A DNA stretch of 6,377 nucleotides, from NCBI GenBank assembly GCA_019423265.1, contig JAHZBS010000138.1, positions 1 through 6,377 on the forward strand, given 5' to 3'. The notes under the pieces are model-generated. The model searched no databases. It was given only the letters and a program-made list of their open reading frames with translations, and was not told where the DNA came from. The DNA is from Clostridiales bacterium (GTDB taxonomy: Bacteria > Bacillota_A > Clostridia > Lachnospirales > Bianqueaceae). Below, piece by piece: positions 1 to 5,649 of this stretch. A program made the translations under genes and the position numbers. How positions within the stretch are numbered: position 1 is the stretch's first letter; every line of letters starts with the position of its first letter.

Positions 1-1090
1 AGAACTTTGTCATGAGTTTTCCGACTTTTCGGGATAAAAAGTTGAGCAGGATCACGACGAGGATGACCACCACGCCGATGGAGCAGGCCATGGACAGGTC
101 CCCCTTTTCTTTTGCCGCAAGATAGGCTTGCACCGTCAGCGACGCCCCGGACTCCAGCAAATTTCCCGGTATCCTGGCCTGTGTCCCGGAAGTGAAAAGC
201 AGGGCCGCCGACTCCCCGATGATCCGGCCGATACAGAGGATCACCGCCGTCAAGATCCCCGGCGCGGAGGCGGGAATCACAATCTTCACGATGGTCTGGA
301 TCTTGGTTGCGCCTAACCCCAGAGAGCCTTCCCTGTAACTCTCCGGGACCGTCTTGAGCGCTTCCTCCGTTGTCCGGATAATGGTGGGCAGCAGAATTAT
401 CGCCACTGTACACGCCCCAGCCAGAACGGAAAATCCCATCCCCATAAGCCGCACGAATAGCAGCATTCCGAAGAGGCCGTAGATGATGGACGGAATTCCT
501 GCCAGGATCTCAATGCAGAACCGGATGCTGCGCAGTATCTTTCCAGGTTTGGCATACTCATTCAGATAGACGGCGGCGGAAATGCCAATCGGCAGGGCAA
601 TGAGCAGGGATAGACCTATGATCAGCAAGGTTGTCACCAGCAGAGGAAAGATCCCGCCTCCTACCCGGACCACCTTCGCCTGAACCGGCCCGGAGTCCGG
701 CAGCAGAGCGTTCAAATCCTCACAGTTCTCCGCTGTCAGCTTCGTGTCCCCGATGGAGACAATCTGATCCCCCTTCGTCAGTTTCTGACGGCTCCCATTT
801 TGATTCACCGCCGAGGCGAAGGGTGAGCTTTTCTCCATGGAGGTGATATAGAATCCATCGTCCCTCGCCTCCACCTGCACCCCCAGGTCGTCCGTCTCCT
901 GCAATGTCACATAGGCCGTCTTATCATTGAAATCTCGAATGAAAAAGTCCACGCTCAACCCCGGCACACCTTTTACAAAGATATAGCCCAGTATAAGAAG
1001 AAGGCTTCCGACGGTCAGCCCGGTACACAGATAGATTAGCCCGCGGAGAACTCCGTCTCGGATTCGGTTCTTCGTCTTAAAATTTGACAT
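1..1090 (-). CDS. pstA: Phosphate ABC transporter permease PstA with PDZ-like extracytoplasmic insertion (3' end cut by window edge)
   Basis: One of the two membrane permease subunits of the high-affinity phosphate importer PstSCAB. I translated the frame codon by codon: it is open for 363 codons from the ATG at 1090 to the window edge, without a frameshift. Helix 1 is about residues 18-39. Family landmarks follow from residue 148: PIGISAAVYLNEYA (167-180), ILAGIPSIIYGLFG (195-208) and the EAA-type loop that docks PstB, ALKTVPESYREGSLGLGA (244-261), then GRIIGESAALL (288-298). The tail LLNFLSRKVGK resembles the usual PstA end, so few codons are missing. Between helices 1 and 2, where PstA normally has a short loop, about 75 extra residues (69-143) look like a PDZ domain. 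The start overlaps the pstC stop by 14 nt, suggesting translational coupling; only a weak GGGG lies upstream. Identification as PstA is secure; the role of the insertion is unknown. Confidence 0.95.
   Translation of the reverse strand, partial: MSNFKTKNRIRDGVLRGLIYLCTGLTVGSLLLILGYIFVKGVPGLSVDFFIRDFNDKTAYVTLQETDDLGVQVEARDDGFYITSMEKSSPFASAVNQNGSRQKLTKGDQIVSIGDTKLTAENCEDLNALLPDSGPVQAKVVRVGGGIFPLLVTTLLIIGLSLLIALPIGISAAVYLNEYAKPGKILRSIRFCIEILAGIPSIIYGLFGMLLFVRLMGMGFSVLAGACTVAIILLPTIIRTTEEALKTVPESYREGSLGLGATKIQTIVKIVIPASAPGILTAVILCIGRIIGESAALLFTSGTQARIPGNLLESGASLTVQAYLAAKEKGDLSMACSIGVVVILVVILLNFLSRKVGKLMTKF
662..886 (-). other. PDZ-like domain inserted in the first external loop of PstA
   Basis: PstA residues 69-143. 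The pattern follows a bacterial PDZ domain: LGVQVEARDDGFYITSM (first strands and carboxylate-binding region), SSPFASA (the usual SPA..A segment), KGDQIVSIGDTKL (the GD.I..I.G...L core), an ENCEDLNALL helix, and VQAKVVRVG as the last strand. It sits directly before helix 2 and, on standard PstA topology with a cytoplasmic N-terminus, would face outside. The assignment rests on visual pattern only, with no profile search. Confidence 0.75.
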
Positions 1091-1985
1091 TCACATCCCC
1101 CAATTTCGCTGTAATTTTGGTCAGGATCAGGTTGATACCGAAAATGAACAAGAAGAGGATGACTGCCGTTGCAAACAGCATTTCCTGGTGCAGTCCGCTG
1201 GAATACCCCATCTCCATGGCAATATTGACCGTCAGAGGGCGGATCTGTTGCCAGAGAGATGTGGGAATCCCACCTCCCGAATTTCCCGCCACCATCATAA
1301 CCGCCATCGTCTCCCCGATTCCGCGGCCAGTCCCCAGCACGATTCCCGCCAGCAGGCCGGACCGCGCGGCTGGAATGACGAGGTGAAAAATCGTGTGGAT
1401 CTTCGAGGCCCCCAGCGCGTAGGACCCTTCCCGGTATGCGTTAGGCACTGCCTGCAGCGCTGTTACCGACAGGGACACGATAATGGGCAGAATCATAACC
1501 GCCAGGACAAGGATCACGGCCAGCAGAGATTGCCCCCTGGCATAAGGAGATGCCTTCATAATGATGGGAACGATAAATCCTAGACCAAACACGCCAAACA
1601 ATACAGACGGGATCCCCGACAAAAGCTCTACGGCTGGCTGTAAGATTTTGACGACACACCGGGGCGCTAACTCCGCTATGTACACGGCTGTCAAAACCCC
1701 AATGGGGACTGCCAAAATCACAGCGCCTAGCGTGGAAAATAGAGACCCCACAATCATATATAGAATTCCATAGGAGGCTTTTGCCACCTCGTCATTGGGT
1801 TTCCACTGGAGGCCGCTGATGAACTTCCAAAAGCTATACTGACCTTCCTTATTAAATGGGAAAAAGGGCTGCAAGCCCTGAAAAAATACGAAGAACGTAA
1901 TGAGCAGAACGCTTGCAACCGCGATTAACCCTGTAACAAGGAAGAAGATTCTGGCAATCTTTTCATTTCGATGCTGCTGACTCAT
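1077..1985 (-). CDS. pstC: Phosphate ABC transporter permease PstC
   Basis: The partner permease of PstA in the PstSCAB phosphate importer, in the cytoplasmic membrane. The 302 residues are the normal length. Helix 1 spans about residues 14-38, followed by an external loop with the family-type FISGLQWKPND segment. Then come AVPIGVLTAVYIAELAP, ELLSGIPSVLFGVFGLGF and the EAA loop TALQAVPNAYREGSYALGA, which contacts the ATPase PstB. GTGRGIGETMAVMMVAGN is typical of PstC rather than PstA. The ATG lies 22 nt after the pstS stop, with purine-rich GGAAGGGGAG upstream, so it is co-transcribed with pstS. No hairpin terminator is seen in that gap. The stop (TAA) lies inside pstA. Unlike the neighbouring PstA, its first external loop is of ordinary size. 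Confidence 0.97.
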   Translation of the reverse strand: MSQQHRNEKIARIFFLVTGLIAVASVLLITFFVFFQGLQPFFPFNKEGQYSFWKFISGLQWKPNDEVAKASYGILYMIVGSLFSTLGAVILAVPIGVLTAVYIAELAPRCVVKILQPAVELLSGIPSVLFGVFGLGFIVPIIMKASPYARGQSLLAVILVLAVMILPIIVSLSVTALQAVPNAYREGSYALGASKIHTIFHLVIPAARSGLLAGIVLGTGRGIGETMAVMMVAGNSGGGIPTSLWQQIRPLTVNIAMEMGYSSGLHQEMLFATAVILFLFIFGINLILTKITAKLGDVNVKF

Positions 1986-2007
1986 CCCTTCCTCATCTCC
2001 CCTTCCC

Positions 2008-2904
2008 TTACTCCGCTACGGGGATTGCTTTTTCCGCAACGATGGCCTGCCCCTCCGCACTCATGATGAACTCAACGAAAGCTGTGGCCACCTCATTCAT
2101 ATTTTCCTCGTGCCAGAAGATCAAGAAGGGACGAGAAATCTTGTATGTGCTATTTTTCACGTTGGCGTCCGTTGCCTCCACACCTTCCACTGTCAGCGCT
2201 TTAACCGTCTTGTCAATGTAGGTGAAAGATACATAGCCGATGGCGTTTGGATTGCTGGCCACTGTGGACTGCACATTGCCATTTCCCTCTGCAATGGTGG
2301 CGTCGGAGACAAGGGAATCCTCAAAGCCCACTAGCTCTTCAAAGGCGGATTTGGTCCCGGAACCATTCTCTCTGGATACGACGACGATGGGGGCGTCATT
2401 TCCGCCGAGATCCTTCCAATTGGTGACCTCGCCGGTGTAAATCTTCTTGAGATCTTCCATGGAGATGTCGGAAACCCCATTGTCCGGGTGAACGATGGCG
2501 GCAATTCCGTCATAGGCAAAGGCTTCCACCGTCATGCCGAATGCTTTTTCTTCCTCCTTCAATTCCCGTGAGGCGCACCCGAACATGCTGACATTCTCGT
2601 TGGCCGCCGTAATTCCGGAACCAGAGCTGTTTCCCTCATACTCGATGGTCGTTCCCGGATTCTTCGCCTCAAATTCATCTTTAAGCTGCTGAATGATGGG
2701 TTCCACCGAAGTGGACCCACTTCCCGTTGCTGTACCGCTGATCTTTACCGTCGCGCTGCTGTCCTCTTTCTTACTGCTCTCTTCCTGCTTGCTGCTCTCC
2801 TGCTTGCTGTTATTCGTCTGACTGCTGTTGTCCCCGTTTCCACTACATGCCATCAAGGACAGGGATAGCGTCAAGATCATAGCACACGCCATCATTTTTT
2901 TCAT
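2008..2904 (-). CDS. pstS: Phosphate-binding lipoprotein PstS
   Basis: Extracellular solute-binding protein that captures inorganic phosphate and delivers it to PstC/PstA. The start is the ATG at 2904, with GGAGG 8 nt upstream. A longer reading from 2982 would run through the promoter and Pho boxes and is rejected. The 298-residue product has a lipoprotein signal peptide, MKKMMACAMILTLSLSLMAC, with lipobox LMAC and the lipidated Cys20. A Ser/Lys/Glu-rich linker follows to about residue 52. The binding domain shows GSGSTSVEPII (61-71), NSSGSGITAA (92-101), FGCASREL (108-115), YDGIAAIVHPDN (131-142), GEVTNWKDLGG (158-168), SRENGSGTKS (177-186) and NAIGYVSFTYID. Lipid anchoring is expected for a Gram-positive organism. 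It is the first gene of the operon, directly behind a Pho-box promoter. Confidence 0.97.
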   Translation of the reverse strand: MKKMMACAMILTLSLSLMACSGNGDNSSQTNNSKQESSKQEESSKKEDSSATVKISGTATGSGSTSVEPIIQQLKDEFEAKNPGTTIEYEGNSSGSGITAANENVSMFGCASRELKEEEKAFGMTVEAFAYDGIAAIVHPDNGVSDISMEDLKKIYTGEVTNWKDLGGNDAPIVVVSRENGSGTKSAFEELVGFEDSLVSDATIAEGNGNVQSTVASNPNAIGYVSFTYIDKTVKALTVEGVEATDANVKNSTYKISRPFLIFWHEENMNEVATAFVEFIMSAEGQAIVAEKAIPVAE

Positions 2905-2950
2905 TGTCAATTCCTCCAGTATAGATGGATTGTTTTTCTTTACGGATACC

Positions 2951-3004
2951 ATCATAGCACTGGAATGTAAACCGAGTATCATGTGTATGTAAAGACTATG
3001 TAAA
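2951..3004 (-). promoter_or_regulatory. PhoP-activated promoter of pstSCA: Pho boxes plus -10
   Basis: On the minus strand TTTACA occurs at 2999-3004, 2988-2993 and 2966-2971. Their starts are 11 and 22 bp apart; the one empty slot on the 11-bp grid (2977-2982) reads ATGATA. This matches the TT(A/T)ACA direct repeats with about 5-bp spacers known for PhoP in Bacillus. The -10 is probably TATGAT (2951-2956), with transcription starting near 2944 and about 40 nt of leader before pstS. The hexamer 17 bp upstream of that -10 is ATACTC, nothing like TTGACA, which fits a promoter dependent on an activator. The PhoP assignment is inference from repeats and gene context. Confidence 0.8.
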
Positions 3005-3026
3005 TATGGGGATATAATTATACTGC

Positions 3027-3054
3027 AAAAAATCTCCTGCCACTTGGCAGGAGA
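3027..3054 (-). terminator. Rho-independent terminator (distal of two)
   Basis: On the minus strand the perfect 9-bp stem TCTCCTGCC/GGCAGGAGA has the loop AAGT and is followed directly by six T. It lies between the 179-residue membrane protein gene and the pstS promoter, reading toward pstS. It shields the phosphate operon from upstream transcription. Confidence 0.9.
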
Positions 3055-3073
3055 CGGTTAAAACAGGCGGTGT

Positions 3074-3106
3074 AAAAAACGCACCTGAAAGGATTCAGAT
3101 GCGTTT
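3074..3106 (-). terminator. Rho-independent terminator (proximal of two)
   Basis: On the minus strand AAACGCATCTGAA pairs with TTCAGGTGCGTTT: 13 bp with one T-G wobble and the loop TCCT. A T-run of six includes the end of the stem. It begins 16 nt after the stop of the gene ending at 3122, so it is that gene's own terminator. Its sequence is unrelated to the second hairpin 20 nt further on. Confidence 0.9.
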
Positions 3107-3121
3107 GTGCCGTGTTCATGA

Positions 3122-3661
3122 CTAGCGAACGTCCTTCAGGCTATCGGAAATGGGTTTTTTCCAGACTAGCGTTCGCGGAATATACTTCTTCATGCTCTCT
3201 AAAATTCGCTCGTCGGGCTCAAAGATCAGCTTCAAAGTCTTCTCATCCTTCTTTGCGATCCCGATAAAGGTCCTGGAATTGACGGCGCCGCTGCCCGCGT
3301 TCAAGACCTTATCATATTTCGCATTGAACTTCGCCTGATACTGGGGCTCATCCGCCGGGGCAATGATTTGAAACAACTTGCAGTCCAGGGATACCATCCT
3401 CTTGCGCATACTGCGGTGATAGATACAATCGATGTCCAAATTGCCATCGGTATAAATATACTCATATTCTTTGTCGATGCGGCGGAGCAAAAACCACGTG
3501 CCAAAACAAATGACAACAAAGACGATGGGGAAGAAAGTCTTGAGAATGAAAAGCCCTGCGACGCTGAGCACGATGGCCAACACGATGAGCCCAATCTTTT
3601 TGAGAATATTTTTCGATTTATTTTCCTGCCTCACCAGCTGTTCTATAAACGTATTATCCAT
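3122..3661 (-). CDS. Two-helix membrane protein of unknown function, DUF6106-like
   Basis: 179 residues with a charged N-terminus (MDNTFIEQLVRQENKSKN) and two adjacent hydrophobic segments at about 23-40 and 43-59. A soluble, probably cytoplasmic domain of about 118 residues follows. Just after the second helix is RRIDKEYEYIYTDGNLDID, then RSMRKRMVSLD and a C-terminal basic, Trp-containing segment. The membrane hairpin followed by an EYEY-containing beta-rich domain resembles clostridial proteins I recall as DUF6106; this is from memory, not a search, and no function is known. The start is supported by AAAGGA 8 nt before the ATG at 3661. It has its own promoter (3697-3725) and terminator, so it is a single-gene unit. 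The stop is TAG, followed by TCA and a back-up TGA. Confidence 0.85.
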   Translation of the reverse strand: MDNTFIEQLVRQENKSKNILKKIGLIVLAIVLSVAGLFILKTFFPIVFVVICFGTWFLLRRIDKEYEYIYTDGNLDIDCIYHRSMRKRMVSLDCKLFQIIAPADEPQYQAKFNAKYDKVLNAGSGAVNSRTFIGIAKKDEKTLKLIFEPDERILESMKKYIPRTLVWKKPISDSLKDVR

Positions 3662-3696
3662 TTCGTTCTTCCTTTCTGTAGGACGTCATTTCCTCT

Positions 3697-3725
3697 ATTG
3701 TAGCACACTTTCTAGAGGTTGTAAA
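3697..3725 (-). promoter_or_regulatory. Sigma-A-type promoter of the 179-residue membrane protein gene
   Basis: On the minus strand TTTACA (-35, 3720-3725), a 17-bp spacer, and TACAAT (-10, 3697-3702). The -10 is preceded by TGC, an extended -10 element. The -35 overlaps the last codons of the aminopeptidase gene, and transcription should start about 30 nt before the ATG at 3661. Sequence and spacing are near consensus, suggesting constitutive expression; no operator is evident. Confidence 0.8.
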
Positions 3726-4995
3726 ACCCTATAAATGAACTTTTTGTAAATTTGAAGTCATGAACGCCCATCAGCTCCCGCGCAGAATGCATGGCGAGCA
3801 GGGGGATCCCCATATCCAAAATGCGGCACGGAAAATTGGCGGCCATGGCAGGCCCTAGGGTGGATCCTCCCCGCATATCGGAACGGTTGACAAATTTTTG
3901 CACGGGGATGTGCAAATCCTCACAGATCGACTGATACACTGCGCAGTCGCTGCTCTGGGTCATATAGCTCTGACCCGCCGCCACCTTGAGGACCGGCCCT
4001 CCGTTGAGGACCGGGCGGCATACAGGGTCATGCTTCTCCGGGTGATTGGGATGAACCGCATGGGCCACATCCGCCGAGATCATAAAGGAACCCACCAAGT
4101 CGTCCATGTGCTCTGTCCGGCTTCTCCCCAGAGCCGCCGACATTTTTTCCATGATCATCCCGAACATAGCCGAAGCGGCTCCCTGCGGCGTCCGGCTGCC
4201 CACCTCCTCATGATCCAGGGCCGCCAGCACGTTAACGCCCGTTTGAGGCGTCGCCTCCATAAGCGCCGAAACCCCAGCCCAGACAAGGGATAGATCGTCC
4301 AGCCTGGACGCCGATAGAAACTCTTTCTCAAAGCCTACCAGCTGTGGCGGCTCCGTCACATAGGTAAAGAGATCAAAGTCCAGGACTTGCTCCGGCGAAA
4401 CTCCAAACTGAGACTTGACGGCATCCCAAAAGAAATCGGACTCCGCCTCCAATTCTGATACGCAGGCGCCCACCGGCAGCAGATCCACCTGGGGATTCAG
4501 CGCGCAACCGCTGTGGACCTCCCGATTGAGATGGATGGCCACGATGGGCAGGATCAAAATCGGCACCTGAAAGTCCACCAGCCGCACCTCCGGCTAAACC
4601 GGGTCCTTGCTCCGCAGCGTCAGCCGCCCAGCCAGGGATAAGGGGCGGTCCAACCAGGTGGAATAAATCGGCCCGCCGTAGACTTCCGCGTTGAGCCTGC
4701 CATACCCCTGTCCCTTCATCTGCGGGGACGGCTTGATCCGCAGGCACGGTTGATCTGTGTGTGCAGAGATAATCCGATAAAAGGGGCAGTCCTCGTCGGG
4801 CATCTGTTCCGGCAAGGCAAAGGCGATGAGCGCAGAATCATTCACGCGAACGAAATACCGGCCTCCCCAGCGGACCGCCCACGCCCCCCGCAGCGGCAAT
4901 TCTTCGTACCCACCCTCCAGCAGCTGCTCCGCCATATTGCGAACCGCAAACATGGCGTTGGGGGATCCCTGTAAAAAATTCATCAGTGTATGCAT
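3712..4995 (-). pseudogene. M18-family (aspartyl-type) metallo-aminopeptidase, interrupted by an in-frame TAG
   Basis: M18 peptidases are cytoplasmic two-metal enzymes that remove N-terminal, often acidic, residues from peptides. The start at 4995 has AGGAG 9 nt upstream, inside the end of nth. Reading from 4995 to the TAG at 3712 gives 427 codons, a normal family length, but codon 134 (4594-4596) is TAG. The first part (133 residues) has the metal ligand motif SAHTDQP (His79). The second resumes in the same frame with PEVRLVDF and carries SRLDD, the catalytic DHEEVGS, ISADVAHAVHPN and MHSAREL, so all expected ligands are present. A restart at the GTG at 4587 has no properly spaced ribosome binding site and would lack the HTD His, so neither fragment should be active alone. 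Options are a recent nonsense mutation, a sequencing error (CAG to TAG is one base) or amber readthrough. I favour the first two. Confidence 0.85.
4594..4596 (-). other. In-frame amber codon inside the M18 aminopeptidase gene
   Basis: The minus-strand reading is GAC CCG GTT TAG CCG GAG GTG CGG (D-P-V-stop-P-E-V-R). Family members commonly have DP, one or two variable residues, then PEVRLVDF here. The stop therefore replaces one residue at a variable surface position, with no insertion, deletion or frame change. Confidence 0.9.
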
Positions 4996-4998
4996 CGA

Positions 4999-5649
4999 CT
5001 ACCGCTCCTTTCCTCTTTCCGCAAGCTCCTCCTGCCGTTGCCGGCAATCCTGTGAAATACCGCATACCTGGCATTTCGGTCCTCTCGCGCTGCAACAGCG
5101 CCTCCCATGAAAAATCAAAAGGTGGTGGCTTAAAGACCACAGATCCCTGCGGATCGCCTTTTGCAGCTGCGCCTCCGTCTCCTCAACCGTTGCGGCATTG
5201 GCCAGCCCAATTCGATTCGAGACTCGAAATACATGGGTATCCACCGCAATGGCCGGTATGCCGAAGGCATTGGACATAACTACGTTGGCAGTCTTTCTGC
5301 CAACTCCCGGAAGTGTGGTCAAGTCTTCCATGGTCCTTGGAACTTCTCCCCCAAATTGATCCGCCAACTGCCGGAATAGCTTATATAGATTTCTCGCCTT
5401 GGTGTTGTAGAATCCCAGGGTGCGGATATACTGGGCAATCTCTTCCTCCGACAGGGCCAACAGCTCTTCCAGCCCCGGACAATCGCGGAACAGAACCTCC
5501 GTGACTTTATTGACCTGCCGGTCTGTCGTCTGGGCGGAGAGGACTGTCGCCGTAAGGAGCTGTAAGGGCGTCTCAAAATTCAGCTCACAGCGCACGTCGG
5601 GGTACGCTTCCCGCAACCCTTGTATAATGCGCTCCGTTTTCTCTGTCAT
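4999..5649 (-). CDS. nth: Endonuclease III (DNA glycosylase/AP lyase)
   Basis: A base-excision repair enzyme that removes oxidised pyrimidines and cleaves the abasic site. The 216 residues are the usual length. The sequence shows LSAQTTDRQVNKVT (37-50) and the helix-hairpin-helix LPGVGRKTANVV (113-124) with the catalytic Lys119. AVDTHVFRVSNRIGL follows, with the conserved Asp137. The C-terminal 4Fe-4S loop has Cys186, 193, 196 and 202 in the expected CX6CX2CX5C spacing. The start at 5649 is supported by GGAAGGAG with a 10-nt spacer, located inside the upstream radical SAM frame, with which it overlaps by 65 nt. The TAG stop is followed by TCG and the ATG of the aminopeptidase in the same frame, implying a shared transcript. 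Nothing is missing, so the enzyme should be functional. Confidence 0.97.
   Translation of the reverse strand: MTEKTERIIQGLREAYPDVRCELNFETPLQLLTATVLSAQTTDRQVNKVTEVLFRDCPGLEELLALSEEEIAQYIRTLGFYNTKARNLYKLFRQLADQFGGEVPRTMEDLTTLPGVGRKTANVVMSNAFGIPAIAVDTHVFRVSNRIGLANAATVEETEAQLQKAIRRDLWSLSHHLLIFHGRRCCSARGPKCQVCGISQDCRQRQEELAERGKER

Noticed and set aside
631..846. Plus-strand open frame of 71 codons rich in Ser, Pro and Arg
   Set aside because: It is the antisense shadow of the PstA PDZ-like region; composition is that of a non-coding frame and no start signals or homology are apparent.
2905..2982. N-terminal extension of PstS by 26 residues from the ATG at 2982
   Set aside because: It would translate through the -10 element and a Pho box, and would put an unrelated stretch before a textbook lipoprotein signal peptide; the ATG at 2904 has a well-spaced GGAGG.
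3017..3022. Perfect TATAAT on the minus strand just after the distal terminator, as an alternative pstS promoter
   Set aside because: The hexamer 17 bp upstream lies in the terminator stem and does not resemble TTGACA, there is no TGN extension, and the sequence is part of an AT-rich stretch. The TATGAT downstream of the Pho boxes fits better. It cannot be excluded as a weak basal promoter.
3898..4293. Plus-strand open frame of 131 codons
   Set aside because: It lies opposite the clearly recognisable M18 aminopeptidase frame and is rich in His and Arg, as expected of a shadow frame in GC-rich DNA.
4588..4593. GTG at 4587 as a real start giving an independent 291-residue aminopeptidase
   Set aside because: GGAG directly abuts the GTG with no spacer, AAGGA is about 16 nt away, and the product would lack the HTD metal ligand and the N-terminal part of the catalytic domain.
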